In this document: piece after piece, positions 1 through 9,309 of the stretch
Layout: the number at the start of each line of letters is the position of its first letter
How positions within the stretch are numbered: position 1 is the first letter of the stretch
DNA from: Streptomyces fagopyri
Lineage (GTDB): Bacteria > Actinomycetota > Actinomycetes > Streptomycetales > Streptomycetaceae
Length of the DNA: 64,000 nucleotides
Assembly: GCF_009498275.1 (NCBI RefSeq)
Contig: NZ_CP045643.1
Span: 372,001 to 436,000, forward strand
Direction: 5' to 3'
The notes under the pieces: model-generated
What the model was told of the DNA's origin: nothing
Database searches by the model: none
Seen by the model: the letters and a program-made list of their open reading frames with translations, nothing else
Translations under genes and position numbers: made by a program

Positions 1-591
1 CACCGCCCCGACGGTGGGAGGTTTTCTCGGTGGCTCGGCCAGGCGTACGTCGGCAAGCATCATCGAGCGAACCGCGGACCGGCCGGGAAAGGGCAGGCCG
101 AGGGACTCACGCACCTTGCTGTTTCGGCCGTCGGCGCCCACCACGTAGGCGGCACGCAGGGTTTGCACCGTGCCGTCCGCGGCGCGTACCTCGACGTCGA
201 CGCCCGTGGAGTCCTGCCGGAGGCCGGTCGCCTCGCAGCCGCTCTTGATGTCCACTCCATGGGTGAGGGCGCGGGAGCGGAGCAGCCGCTCGGTGTTGTA
301 CTGCGGTGTCACCAGGACGTGCGGGTAGCGGGTCGGCAGCCGCGACAGGTCGATCCGCAAGAACTGCAGGACCGGATTTCGCAGCCCGGTCTTGAGCAGG
401 TCGTCGGCGATCCCGCGGGCGTCGAGTTGCTCCATCGTCCGGGCGTGCACGGCGAACGCCCGGGTGAGCTTCGACTCCCCTTCGCGTCGCTCCACCACGG
501 TGCAGGCGATCCCTGCCTCGGCCAGATCGCCCGCGAGCATCAGCCCCGCGGGGCCTGCCCCCACGATCAGCACTCCTTCGTCGGAGCCCAT
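1..591 (-). CDS. FAD-dependent monooxygenase, partial (C-terminus beyond window)
   Basis: The reading frame runs leftward from the ATG at 591 and is still open at base 1, giving 197 codons. The N-terminus has the Rossmann motif VGAGPAG (G11, G13, G16) for FAD binding. A GADGRNSKVR segment near residue 160 is the DG motif of PHBH-type aromatic hydroxylases, which binds FAD and NAD(P)H. Such enzymes hydroxylate aromatic or polyketide substrates using NAD(P)H and O2. The substrate cannot be read from this part. The downstream substrate domain is outside the window. No obvious partner gene is in sight. Confidence 0.85.
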   Translation of the reverse strand, partial: MGSDEGVLIVGAGPAGLMLAGDLAEAGIACTVVERREGESKLTRAFAVHARTMEQLDARGIADDLLKTGLRNPVLQFLRIDLSRLPTRYPHVLVTPQYNTERLLRSRALTHGVDIKSGCEATGLRQDSTGVDVEVRAADGTVQTLRAAYVVGADGRNSKVRESLGLPFPGRSAVRSMMLADVRLAEPPRKPPTVGAV

Positions 592-725
592 GTTCGTCCT
601 CCGCGTCGATCGACATGACATGCAGGCGTGAGGCCGCCTCGGCGGTCCTGGCGATGAACGAGGTCAGCCGGTCAGGTGGGCGCGATCGGTGTTTCTCACC
701 GCGTGCTTCCGTCCGGTAAGGACCC

Positions 726-1355
726 TCAGGTCGCCGGTGCACGCGTGGCGGTGAGGAATTCGTCGACCGTGAGCGTCGCATGTGAGATGAACGGATACCG
801 CAGAATCATCGCGTCGTAGGCGTCCCGGCCGCCAACGGCTGCGGTCGCATCGGTGAACGTGGTCACGTGGAAGCCGTGTTCCATGCAGCTGCGGGCGGTC
901 GACTCCACACACATCGTCCCCACCATGCCGGCGACGGCGATGTACTCCGTGTTGTGTTGGCGAAGCTGGACCTCCAGGTCGGTGTTGGCCAGGACGTCGA
1001 TGTTCTTGTGCGGAGTGATGACGATCTCGCCGTCTTGGGGCGACAGTTCGGGGTGGAATTCAGCCCCCCAACTCCCCTCTACGAAGAGGCGGTTGTCAAA
1101 CATCTCGTGGTGGACTCCGGAGATGTGCTTCCACGAGGTGTAGTCCGCTTCGGTGTAGGACATGGGTGCGAAGAAGACGGGAAAACCCTGCTCGCGCGCG
1201 CCTGCCAACAGACGCTTGAGGTTCTCGAACGTTCCGATCCGCTCGAACTCCTCCTTGTAGGTGGGGTAGGCCTTCCCGTCTTCGGAGAAGACGTCGTTCA
1301 TTGTGTCGATGAGGAGCAGGCCGACCCGCCCCGGCTCGTAGCTATGAGCAGACAT
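726..1355 (-). CDS. Isochorismatase-like cysteine hydrolase
   Basis: The product has 209 residues, the usual size of the isochorismatase-like hydrolase fold. The expected triad is visible: D17 in LLLIDTMND, K117 in TPHKNID, and nucleophile C149 in GTMCVESTAR. Members hydrolyse vinyl ethers, N-carbamoyl groups or amides (isochorismatase, nicotinamidase, N-carbamoylsarcosine amidohydrolase). The exact substrate is not inferable. The ATG at 1355 is preceded by [12 protein letters not shown] Shine-Dalgarno sequence. It is probably monocistronic and lies next to unrelated small hydrolases. Confidence 0.88.
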   Translation of the reverse strand: MSAHSYEPGRVGLLLIDTMNDVFSEDGKAYPTYKEEFERIGTFENLKRLLAGAREQGFPVFFAPMSYTEADYTSWKHISGVHHEMFDNRLFVEGSWGAEFHPELSPQDGEIVITPHKNIDVLANTDLEVQLRQHNTEYIAVAGMVGTMCVESTARSCMEHGFHVTTFTDATAAVGGRDAYDAMILRYPFISHATLTVDEFLTATRAPAT

Positions 1356-1562
1356 TCACCCTCCTCGGGATTTTTCGAGTCCTGCACGAGCGTGTGTCCG
1401 CTTCCGTCGCCTTGCGTGCCACCAGGCGGTTTCTTTCGGATCCGCCGGCTGTCGGTCCGGGTGTTCCGTCTCAGAGAAGCTCGGCCATGTGCGGGGGCGC
1501 AGATTCCCGCTCGGGTCTCTGCGTGTTCCGTCACCCGGCCCGGACACGAGGCGCCGCACGGC

Positions 1563-2390
1563 TCAGCCGCGGGCGAACTCCAGCAGGTCGGCGTTGAACC
1601 GGTCGGCGAACACGGGGACCATCGCCAGGCCGTGCGGGGCGCCCGGGTAGACCTTGAACGTGGAGTCCTTCACGATCTTCGAGGACTTCTCGCCCGCGGC
1701 CACGATCGGCACGATCTGGTCGTCGTCGCCGTGGACGATCAGTGTCGGGATGTCGAACCGCTTGAGGTCCTCGGTCAGATCGGTCTCGGAGAACGCCTTG
1801 ACGCAGTCGTACGCGCTCTTGATGCCCACCTGCATCGACCACAGCCAGAACGCGTCACGCGTTCCCTCGGAGACCGTCGAACCCTCCCGGTTGGCACCGT
1901 AGAAGGTCTCACTGAGGTCTTGGTAGAACTGGGAGCGGTCCGTCGCGACACCGGCCCGGATCTCGTCGAAGACCTCGATGGGCAGGCCCTCGGGATTCGC
2001 CTCGGTCTTGAGCATCAGCGGCGGGATCGCCGAGAGCAGGACGGCCTTCGCGACCCGTCCGGTGCCGTGACGGCCGATGTAGCGGGCCACCTCACCACCG
2101 CCGGTCGAATGACCGACCAGGATGACGTCCCGCAGGTCCAGCGCCTCGATCAGCGACGCCAGGTCGTCGGCGTACGTGTCGAGGTTGTTCCCCTCCCAGC
2201 TCTGCCCGGAGCGCCCACCCCCGCGCCGGTCGTGGGCGATACCGCGGAATCCGTTGTCCGCCACGAAATTCAGCTGGGGGTCCCACGCGTCGGCGGTCAG
2301 CGGCCAGCCGTGACTGAACACGATCGGCTGACCCGATCCCCAGTCCTTGTAGAAGATCTCGGTTCCGTCTTTCGTCGTGATGAAGGGCAC
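1563..2390 (-). CDS. Alpha/beta hydrolase, non-haem chloroperoxidase type
   Basis: With the GTG at 2390 the product is 275 residues and begins [18 protein letters not shown], the typical start of this family. An AAGGA sequence lies about eight bases upstream. An ATG at 2408 is a longer alternative. The triad is S95 in GHSTGG, D224 in HGDDDQ, and H253 in APHGL. Cofactor-free haloperoxidases of this group act mainly as esterases or perhydrolases in the cytoplasm. The native substrate is unknown. It faces leftward and is separated from the SDR gene by about 240 bases. Confidence 0.88.
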   Translation of the reverse strand: MPFITTKDGTEIFYKDWGSGQPIVFSHGWPLTADAWDPQLNFVADNGFRGIAHDRRGGGRSGQSWEGNNLDTYADDLASLIEALDLRDVILVGHSTGGGEVARYIGRHGTGRVAKAVLLSAIPPLMLKTEANPEGLPIEVFDEIRAGVATDRSQFYQDLSETFYGANREGSTVSEGTRDAFWLWSMQVGIKSAYDCVKAFSETDLTEDLKRFDIPTLIVHGDDDQIVPIVAAGEKSSKIVKDSTFKVYPGAPHGLAMVPVFADRFNADLLEFARG

Positions 2391-2632
2391 GGCGCGTTTC
2401 CTTCCCATCGTCACCAGGAAATCCGGTCGAACCCGCGGAGGACGGCCTCTCTTCGGCGGCTTTTCCCGCGACGGAATACGACCGGATGGTGCACGTCGAC
2501 TCACCCACGCTACCCGAGAAGCACAACGTCGGCGCGCCGTGAATTCCCTGGTTACGGCCCCGGCCGCGGGAGCGGACGGAACTGGGCACCGCTGCGACTT
2601 TGCCGGCGCACCGCTGCGGAACGGTGGATCAC

Positions 2633-3385
2633 TCAGATCTGGTTCAGGCCGCCGTCGACGTAGAGCTCGGTCCCGGTGACGAAGCTGCTCTGGTCGGACG
2701 CGAGGAAGAGTGCTGCCGCAGCCGCCTCGGCGGGCTCGCCCATCCGGCCGAGGGGCACCTGCCGCGCGAAGAGGTCGTGGAGCGCCTTGGCCCCCTCCTC
2801 GTCGGGCGCCAGGCCGGCGTTACCCGGGGTCTTGATCGGTCCGGGCACCAGCGTGTTGACGCGGATGCCACGGCCGCGCAGCTCGTTGGCCCAGGTGCGG
2901 GAGAAGGAGCGGATCGCGGCCTTCGACGCGGCGTACACACCGAACGCCTCCCCACCGGTGGTCGCGGCGGTGGAACCGGTCAGGATCACCGAAGCACCGT
3001 CGTTGAGGAGCGGCAACGCCTTTTGTACGGTGAAGAGGGTTCCCCGGACGTTGATGTTGAACGTGTCGTCGAAGTGCTGCTCCGTCACGTCCTCCAGGGT
3101 CGCGAATTCCCCGCCGCCCGCGTTCGCGAAAAGCACGTCGATGCGGCGGCCCTGCTCGGCGACGACCGCGAAGAGCCGGTCGAGGTCGGCCGGATTCGCG
3201 ATGTCCCCGCGGACAGCGGTGACGTTTGAGCCGATCTCGGCCGCCGCCGCGTCCAGCGCGTCCTGGCGTCGGCCGGTGATGATCACGTGGGCGCCTTCAG
3301 CGGCGAAGCGCTGTGCCGTGGCCAGTCCGATGCCACTGTTCGCCCCGGTGACCACTGCCACCTTGCCTGCGAGTACTTCCGTCAT
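2633..3385 (-). CDS. SDR family oxidoreductase
   Basis: This 250-residue classical short-chain dehydrogenase has the cofactor motif TGANSGIG (13-20), NAG at 88-90, and the catalytic residues S138, Y151 and K155 in YAASK. It ends with the GTELYVDGG segment common in this group. It is expected to reduce or oxidise a carbonyl/alcohol with NAD(P). It is transcribed divergently from the TetR gene at 3475, and the shared 90-base gap holds a perfect inverted repeat. It is therefore probably the main target of that repressor. Confidence 0.9.
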   Translation of the reverse strand: MTEVLAGKVAVVTGANSGIGLATAQRFAAEGAHVIITGRRQDALDAAAAEIGSNVTAVRGDIANPADLDRLFAVVAEQGRRIDVLFANAGGGEFATLEDVTEQHFDDTFNINVRGTLFTVQKALPLLNDGASVILTGSTAATTGGEAFGVYAASKAAIRSFSRTWANELRGRGIRVNTLVPGPIKTPGNAGLAPDEEGAKALHDLFARQVPLGRMGEPAEAAAAALFLASDQSSFVTGTELYVDGGLNQI

Positions 3386-3411
3386 GACGTGCCGCTCCTC
3401 GATGATTATTA

Positions 3412-3452
3412 ACCAGTTCGTCCATAACGTTAACCGTTGTGGACGAACTGGT
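3412..3452. promoter_or_regulatory. Candidate TetR operator between SDR and TetR genes
   Basis: ACCAGTTCGTCCA (3412-3424) and TGGACGAACTGGT (3440-3452) are perfect 13-base inverted arms around a 15-base spacer. The spacer itself contains TAACGTTA. The site lies 27 bases from the SDR start and 22 bases from the TetR start, where it could repress both genes. Confidence 0.75.
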
Positions 3453-3474
3453 CAAGAAAGCGTATGCTCACCCC

Positions 3475-4071
3475 ATGGCACGACCTCGGAAGTTCGATGA
3501 GCAGCAGGTACTGGACACCGCCCGGGAGCAGTTCTGGGCGAGTGGGTACGCCGCCACGCGCATGGACGACATCGCCGCGGCGACAGGCCTCGGCAAGGGC
3601 AGCCTGTACGGCGCGTTCGGCGGCAAGCAGGACCTCTTCCACCGCGTGTTCGACGACTACTGCAGCGCGGTCGTCGACGCCACCGCCCAGCAGCTGCGCG
3701 GCGACGACAAGAACGCGTACGCACGGCTGTCCGCCCACATCCGCGCCGTGGCCGCGGCCACCGCCGCGGACACCGCCCAGCGCGGATGCCTGCTGGCCAA
3801 GGGCACCGCCGAGCTGGCCGAGAACGACAAGACCGTGGCCAAGCGGGCACACACGGCCATCGAAGCACTGCGCACACTGCTCAGGGACGACATCGCCGCC
3901 TGCCAGCGCAACGGCGACCTCGACGCGAACGCGGATCCCGGACAGCTGGCCGCCCTGGTGCTCGCCGTACTGCGCGGCATCGAAGCACTGGGCAAGGCCG
4001 GAGCTGACGAGGAGACGCTGACGGGCATCGCCGGCACCGCCCTCGCCGTACTGCCCCGCCCGGCGAAATGA
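3475..4071 (+). CDS. TetR/AcrR family transcriptional regulator
   Basis: The ATG at 3475 gives 198 residues starting MARPRKFDEQQVL. A GTG at 3439 would place the start inside the operator and is rejected. The N-terminal HTH spans about residues 8-55 (MDDIAAATGLGKGSLYGAFGGKQDLF). The C-terminal ligand domain resembles that of TetR proteins controlling neighbouring SDR genes. It is probably a ligand-released repressor of itself and of the divergent SDR. The ligand is unknown. Confidence 0.9.
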   Translation: MARPRKFDEQQVLDTAREQFWASGYAATRMDDIAAATGLGKGSLYGAFGGKQDLFHRVFDDYCSAVVDATAQQLRGDDKNAYARLSAHIRAVAAATAADTAQRGCLLAKGTAELAENDKTVAKRAHTAIEALRTLLRDDIAACQRNGDLDANADPGQLAALVLAVLRGIEALGKAGADEETLTGIAGTALAVLPRPAK

Positions 4072-4395
4072 CGGCAGATCGGCGATGCACCTGAGGTGGG
4101 GGACAGCGCCGCGGGTGGTGAGTGTCCCGCTCGATGACGAGGGCGGAAGCCTGAACGTCGAGGGACCGTCATTTCCAGGGACGGGCGGGCACGAGAGCAC
4201 TGGGGGGGATGGCATGACCCCACACCAGACCCACGCGCACCCCCTGAACCGTCGATTCCCCCCACCCAGCCGGAAGCGTCCGCGACACCCATGTCAACAG
4301 TCCGCCCCCAGCCCCGCCGGCGGTGGTGAGGATCAGGGACGCGAGCCGGGTGATCGCCGCGGTCCGACCGTGTGCCGGTCGCGTGGCCGTCCTGG
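4072..4395. other. Intergenic stretch without a recognised gene
   Basis: About 320 bases lie between the converging TetR and ROK genes. No reading frame shows protein-like composition or a family motif, and no clear hairpin terminator was found. Confidence 0.5.
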
Positions 4396-5601
4396 CTATG
4401 CACCGGCACGAGCCAGCGTCTCCAGAGGGCCGACCAGGATCTCGGAGAAGGCGAGTTCGGCGGCTCCGACGAGCACCGCGTCGTCGCCGAGTTCTCCCAT
4501 CCGCAGCCGGAGGTTCTCGCGGGAGGGCGTGAGGGCAATGCGGTTGATACGGCTGCGGATTTGGGCGGCCGAGCCGAGAAACACCTCGCGGAGCGTCCCG
4601 CCGAAGATGACCGTGCGCGGGTTGAGCACATTGATCAGGTTGGCGACGCCGATGCCGAGCCAGTCGCCGACGTCGTGCAGGGCGGCGCGGGCGGTGATGT
4701 CGCCCCGGTCGGCCGCTTCGACGACGGCGCGTACGGCTTCCCGGCCGGTGGCCGACGGGTCGCGCTGCGCGGCCTCCAACAGGGCGCGCTCTCCCGCTTC
4801 GGCTTCGAGGCAACCGCGCCCCCCGCAGCCGCAGGGCCTGCCACTGCGCGGGTTGACGACCATGTGTCCGATCTCGCCGCCGTATCCGGCGTCGCCGTGC
4901 AGCAGTTGGCCACCGGTGATGACACCGCCGCCGATACCGATGTCGCCATGGAGGTATACGAGGTCCTGGCAGCCTGTTCCGGCACCGCGCAGATGCTCCG
5001 CGAGCGCACCGAGACTGGCCTCGTTGCCCACCGAGACGGGAAGGCCGAGGCCCATCCGACGCGTGAGGTCCTTGCCGAACTCCTCGTCCTTCCAGCCCAG
5101 GTAGGGGACGGCGCGGACGAGGCCGTCGGGTCGGCGCACCATCCCGCGGACGGCGGCGGCCACGCCGACGCAGTGGGTGCCGTGCTGTGCTGTGCTCAGC
5201 ATGTCCAGCGCGGAGCCGGCGAGGGCCTCGGCCACCTTGTCGGCGTTGCGAGGGCCTGGTGGCATGGAGATCTCCCTGCGGTCGAGGAAGATCCCGCCCA
5301 GGCCGATGCGGGCGGCGGCCAGCCGGTCGACGCCCACGTCGAACGCGAGGACGTACACGCGGTCGGACTCCGGCCGTACGACCAGGGACGGCCGGCCGGC
5401 CCTGCCGGTCTCACGGGGCAGTTCCTCACGGACCAGACCGGCCGAGCCCAGCTCGCTCACCAGACCCAGGATGGTGCTGCGGTTGAGTCCCATGCGCTCC
5501 GCCAGAACGGCCCGCGACATGGATCCACCGATGTGCACATGGCGGAGAAGGGTGCCGAGGTTGTGCCGGCGAATCTCCTCCAGGGAGGGACCGGCTCTCA
5601 T
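4396..5601 (-). CDS. ROK family transcriptional regulator
   Basis: The ATG at 5601 lies 13 bases after the permease stop and gives 401 residues. An ATG at 5649 would overlap the permease. The N-terminal winged HTH (about 10-60, MSRAVLAERMGLNRSTILGLVSEL) is followed by a ROK sugar-kinase-like domain with the zinc motif CGCGGRGCLE. It is the last gene of the leftward ABC operon. In actinobacteria, ROK proteins of this layout repress xylose or other pentose/hexose uptake genes and respond to the sugar. Here it probably autoregulates the whole operon. Confidence 0.88.
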   Translation of the reverse strand: MRAGPSLEEIRRHNLGTLLRHVHIGGSMSRAVLAERMGLNRSTILGLVSELGSAGLVREELPRETGRAGRPSLVVRPESDRVYVLAFDVGVDRLAAARIGLGGIFLDRREISMPPGPRNADKVAEALAGSALDMLSTAQHGTHCVGVAAAVRGMVRRPDGLVRAVPYLGWKDEEFGKDLTRRMGLGLPVSVGNEASLGALAEHLRGAGTGCQDLVYLHGDIGIGGGVITGGQLLHGDAGYGGEIGHMVVNPRSGRPCGCGGRGCLEAEAGERALLEAAQRDPSATGREAVRAVVEAADRGDITARAALHDVGDWLGIGVANLINVLNPRTVIFGGTLREVFLGSAAQIRSRINRIALTPSRENLRLRMGELGDDAVLVGAAELAFSEILVGPLETLARAGA

Positions 5602-5614
5602 GGAACCCCAGACG

Positions 5615-6895
5615 TCATCGTTGTACGGCCCGGCGACGGGACAGCGCATCCACGCCTGCGGCCACCAGCAGAACCGAACCCGTGACAGCGTACTTGACGC
5701 CTGAGCTGTACCCCATCAGGCCCATGCCGTTCTGGATGACCGCGACCACCATGCCGCCGAGCACGGCGTCCCTGACTCTGCCGCGCCCGCCGAACAGGCT
5801 CGTCCCGCCGATCACGGCGGCGCCGACCGCCAGCAGCAGCACGTTGCTGCCACCGGTGTTGGGGTCGACCGAGTTGCCCCGGGACGCGGCGATGATGCCG
5901 CCGACCGCGGCCAGGGAGGAGCAGATGACGAACGCGGAGATCCGGATGGCTGCCACGTTGATGCCGGCCCGGCGGGCCGCCTCCGCGTTACCGCCCACCG
6001 CGTAGACGTGCAGGCCGAAGGAGGTGCGCTGGAGCAGGAACGTACCGGCGATGAGCAGGACGGCGATGACAGGCACCACGATCGGCACGCCCTTGAGCGA
6101 GTCGACGATGATGTTGCGGCTGCGCTCCTGGTTGAGCAGGTGGACGGCGATCGCACCGAGCACCGCCAGGCCGCCGATCCTGACCGCGAGAAGGGTGAGT
6201 GGATCGGGGGCGAGCCCGCGCCGCCGACGGTTCCGGCTCTGCCGGAGCTGGATCGCCGCGTACACCCCGACACTCACGGCGAGCAGCACCCAGCCCAGCA
6301 CCGGGGAGAGGTTGTTGTTCGCGACGGCCAGGATCGTCGCGTCACGGATCGAGACGTTGGTGCCTTCCTTCAGCAGCATCAGCACGATGCCCTGGAACCC
6401 CAGGAAGGCCGCCAGCGTGACCACGAATGAGGGGATGCCGACCTTCGCCACCAGCAGGCCGAGCACCAGGCCGATGACCGTGCCGGTGAGGATCGCCGCG
6501 CCGGCCGCGCCGTACCAGGGCCATCCGTGGTCGGTGAGCAGGACGGCGAGGACGGCGGCGCAGACCCCGCTGGCATACCCCGCGGACAGGTCGATCTCGC
6601 CGAGGAGGAGGACGAAGACCAGGCCCATGGCGATGGCGATGCTGCCCGCGCCCTGGGTCAGCAGGTTGGCGAAGTTCAGCTCGGACAGGAAGACCGGACG
6701 CAGGACGGCGAAGAACACGCACAGGACGATCAGACCGAGTACGGCGGGGATGGCGCCGAGCTCGCCCCCTCGCACCCGATCGACGTAATTCCGGGCGACC
6801 GAGCGCAGACTCGCGGCTCTGACCGCTCCGTTCTTCCTCGGATTACCGGGACCGCGCGGCAGTTCCGGCCGCTCGGGGGCGACTGCGGCAGTCAT
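5615..6895 (-). CDS. Sugar ABC transporter permease, XylH type
   Basis: This 426-residue membrane protein has about ten hydrophobic helices and the LGEIDLSAG and GGTSLFGGRG segments characteristic of RbsC/XylH permeases. The charged loop near residues 225-240 (QSRNRRRRGLA) is typical of the longer XylH-like branch. It should form the membrane channel for the ATPase encoded just upstream, and its ATG overlaps that gene's stop by four bases (ATGA), so the two are translationally coupled. Xylose is the best guess for substrate but is not proven. Confidence 0.9.
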   Translation of the reverse strand: MTAAVAPERPELPRGPGNPRKNGAVRAASLRSVARNYVDRVRGGELGAIPAVLGLIVLCVFFAVLRPVFLSELNFANLLTQGAGSIAIAMGLVFVLLLGEIDLSAGYASGVCAAVLAVLLTDHGWPWYGAAGAAILTGTVIGLVLGLLVAKVGIPSFVVTLAAFLGFQGIVLMLLKEGTNVSIRDATILAVANNNLSPVLGWVLLAVSVGVYAAIQLRQSRNRRRRGLAPDPLTLLAVRIGGLAVLGAIAVHLLNQERSRNIIVDSLKGVPIVVPVIAVLLIAGTFLLQRTSFGLHVYAVGGNAEAARRAGINVAAIRISAFVICSSLAAVGGIIAASRGNSVDPNTGGSNVLLLAVGAAVIGGTSLFGGRGRVRDAVLGGMVVAVIQNGMGLMGYSSGVKYAVTGSVLLVAAGVDALSRRRAVQR

Positions 6896-7668
6896 GCGGT
6901 GACTCCGTTGCTGTGGGCGAGGCCGAGGTCTCCGCTGCGGCCCGAGGTGATGAGTTCGACGACCTGGGAGTGCGTCACGTCCGACGTGCTGACCTGGGCG
7001 GCCATCCGGCCCAGGTAGAGGGCGGCGATCCGGTCGGACACCGCGAAGACGTCATTCATGTTGTGCGAGATCAGGACCACGGCGAGACCGTTGTCGGCGA
7101 GCCGCCGGACCAGTTCGAGGACCTGTGCTGTCTGGGCGACACCGAGTGCGGCGGTCGGCTCGTCCAGGACGACGACCTTGCTGTTCCACAGCACGGCCTT
7201 GGCGATGGCGACGGTCTGCCGCTGGCCGCCGGAGAGACTGGAGACCTGTTGGCGGATGGACTTGACGGTGCGGACCGACAGCCCTTCGAGGGTCCGGGTG
7301 GCCAGCTCCTCCATCGTCGTGTTGTCCAGGACGAGCCCTCGGCGCTTCTCGCGGCCGAGGAACATGTTCTGCACGATGTCGAGATTGTCGCAGAGCGCGA
7401 GGTCCTGGTACACGATCTCGACGCCAAGGGCCGCCGCCTCACGCGGGCCGTGCACCTCGACCTGCTCACCTTCGAACCAGTACTCGCCGCCGTCGATCGC
7501 GTGGATCCCGCCGATGCACTTGACCAGCGTCGACTTGCCTGCGCCGTTGTCTCCGACGAGAGCGGTCACCTCCCCCGGATGGACGTCCAAGGACACGTCG
7601 TGCAGTACCTGCACGGCGCCGAAGCTCTTGTCGATCCCGCGCAGTTGAAGGATCGGGGTCGCTGTCAT
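6892..7668 (-). CDS. Sugar ABC transporter ATP-binding protein, XylG type (single domain)
   Basis: With the ATG at 7668 the product is 258 residues with one ABC cassette: Walker A GDNGAGKST, Q-loop IVYQDLALCDNLD, signature SLSGGQRQ, Walker B VVVLDEPTAALG, and switch His in ISHN. The tandem ATPases of enteric XylG/RbsA have two cassettes. The single-domain form is normal for actinobacterial sugar systems of this family. It powers the permease at 5615-6895 and overlaps it by four bases. Confidence 0.92.
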   Translation of the reverse strand: MTATPILQLRGIDKSFGAVQVLHDVSLDVHPGEVTALVGDNGAGKSTLVKCIGGIHAIDGGEYWFEGEQVEVHGPREAAALGVEIVYQDLALCDNLDIVQNMFLGREKRRGLVLDNTTMEELATRTLEGLSVRTVKSIRQQVSSLSGGQRQTVAIAKAVLWNSKVVVLDEPTAALGVAQTAQVLELVRRLADNGLAVVLISHNMNDVFAVSDRIAALYLGRMAAQVSTSDVTHSQVVELITSGRSGDLGLAHSNGVTA

Positions 7669-7697
7669 GGAAGACGGCTCCTTATGGTCGTGAGGTC

Positions 7698-7739
7698 GCG
7701 GGTCCCGGGTCCCGGCAAGGTGGGAGCCCCGGGACCCGC
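7698..7739 (-). promoter_or_regulatory. Intercistronic GC hairpin after the binding-protein gene
   Basis: Perfect 12-base arms GCGGGTCCCGGG (7698-7709) and CCCGGGACCCGC (7728-7739) lie in the 119-base gap between the binding-protein stop and the ATPase start. Such hairpins stabilise the upstream mRNA or partly terminate transcription, so that more binding protein than transporter is made. That role is inferred by analogy. Confidence 0.7.
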
Positions 7740-7787
7740 GGTCGGGTCGGCCGGACCAGGGGTGGCGGTCCGAGCAGCCGGGCAGGG

Positions 7788-8879
7788 CTACTTGATGCCG
7801 ACCTTGGCGCACAGGGCGGCGTACTTGCCCTTGCAGAGTTGTTCCTTGGTCACGTAGCCGTCGTCCACGACGTCCTTGACGTTGTCCTTGTAGATGGCCA
7901 CGGGTGTCTCCAGCACGGACGGGACCTTGCGCTTGCCCTCGGGGTCCTCGACGGTCGCGTTCGTCTCGCCCTTCTCGGCCTTGGCCAGGGAGACGGCGAG
8001 CTTGACCGTGGCGTCGGCCTCTTTCTTGACCGCCTTGTAGACAGTCATGCACTGGTCGCCCGCGAGGATGTTCTGCAGTGCCTGCACGGTGGCGTCCTGG
8101 CCGGTGACCGGGACCTTGCCGTTGCGGTGCTGCTTGCGCAGGATGGCGATGGCCGCGTTGCCGAGAGTGTCGTTGGCGGCGAGCACGCCGCCGATCTCGG
8201 GCTCGCTGGTGAGCATCTGCTCGAAGATGGTGCTGGCCTCGGCGCTGTCCCAGTCCGGGACGGACTGGTCCGGGCCTTTGACGTAGTCGCCCGCCTTGTA
8301 CTTCGGTTCGAGCACGCCGTTGTAGCCGTCGGCGAGGAGAGTGGCGTTGTTGTCCGTCGGTGAGCCGTTGAGTGTGGCGACGATGGGCTTCTTGGCCTTC
8401 ATGTCGCTCAGGCACTTGCTGAGGCCCTCGCCCTGAAGCTTGCCGACGGCGGTGTTGTCGAAGCTCACGTAGTACTGGGCGGAGCCGCCGAGGGTGAGCC
8501 GGTCGTAGTCGATCGTGGCGACGCCCTGCGCCTTGGCCTTGTCGAGAACAGCCTTGCCGGTGCCGCTGTCCAGGTTCACGATCACCAGGACGTTCACACC
8601 GCTGGTGATCATCTGGTCCGCGATGGTCTGGAACTGCTGCTTGTCGTTCTGGGCGTTCTGGATGTCGAACTCGACGCCCGCCGCCTTGAACGCCTCGGAG
8701 AGGTACTTGCGGTCCGCGGTCTCCCAGCGGGCGGAGGACTTGCTGTCCGGGAGGATCACGCCGACCTTCGGCTTGGTGTGGGAGCCGGAGTCAGTGCCGC
8801 CGGACGAGGAGTCGTCGCAGGCGGCGAGCGAACTGACCAGTGCCACCGAGGCGGCGGTGAGGAGGAGTCCCTTGCGCAT
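7788..8879 (-). CDS. Sugar ABC transporter substrate-binding lipoprotein, XylF type
   Basis: This 363-residue protein has a signal peptide ending in the lipobox SLAAC with C21 as lipid anchor, then a low-complexity DDSSSGG linker. The mature part is a periplasmic-binding-protein type 1 fold (VGVILPDSKSSARW, NLDSGTG, GGVLAANDTLG, VTGQDA) close to XylF. It captures a sugar, probably xylose, outside the membrane. It is the first gene of the operon and has AAAGGA eight bases before its ATG. It is followed by a strong hairpin before the ATPase gene. Confidence 0.9.
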   Translation of the reverse strand: MRKGLLLTAASVALVSSLAACDDSSSGGTDSGSHTKPKVGVILPDSKSSARWETADRKYLSEAFKAAGVEFDIQNAQNDKQQFQTIADQMITSGVNVLVIVNLDSGTGKAVLDKAKAQGVATIDYDRLTLGGSAQYYVSFDNTAVGKLQGEGLSKCLSDMKAKKPIVATLNGSPTDNNATLLADGYNGVLEPKYKAGDYVKGPDQSVPDWDSAEASTIFEQMLTSEPEIGGVLAANDTLGNAAIAILRKQHRNGKVPVTGQDATVQALQNILAGDQCMTVYKAVKKEADATVKLAVSLAKAEKGETNATVEDPEGKRKVPSVLETPVAIYKDNVKDVVDDGYVTKEQLCKGKYAALCAKVGIK

Positions 8880-9070
8880 GGGCAGGGTCCTTTCTGGTGT
8901 TACGGCCGGACGACCGGACGTACGCGGGCGGTCAGGAAGCCGAGAAGCGCGCTCTCGGGGAATTTCCGGGTGGCGGGCGGCCTGGATCGAATGTTGTGAG
9001 CGGCAACTTACGACCCTCCGGACCCCGTGCCCAGAGCGCGGGAGGCGCTATTTGTCATCCGCCATAACAA
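8880..9070 (-). promoter_or_regulatory. Probable promoter region of the xylose-type ABC operon
   Basis: This stretch upstream of the binding-protein gene holds no coding frame and contains AT-richer patches (near 8990-9070). It must carry the operon promoter and ROK operator. No clear palindrome or consensus promoter could be singled out. Confidence 0.4.
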
Positions 9071-9309
9071 TTAGGTGACGCCCGTCACAACGGGGCGACC
9101 ACGCTGCCTCCTACGCCCCATCGACCCGGCGAGGCGCACGTGCCCCTGCGGTGGGCCGGGCGGCAGAAGTCCCCAGAGCCGCATGGCACGAAGTGCCCGA
9201 GCTGTAGGCCGTTCCAAGACCGCGACCACACCCGAGGCGGACCGCACCCCCCAACACGGCCGACAGGGCTGCGGTTTCACCGCCTCCGGTACTCTGGTCG
9301 CCGGTTTCC

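Noticed and set aside
867..2663. Long open frame of about 600 codons on the plus strand
   Set aside because: It runs antisense across the isochorismatase-like and alpha/beta hydrolase genes, has no family motif and has the composition expected of GC-rich shadow frames.
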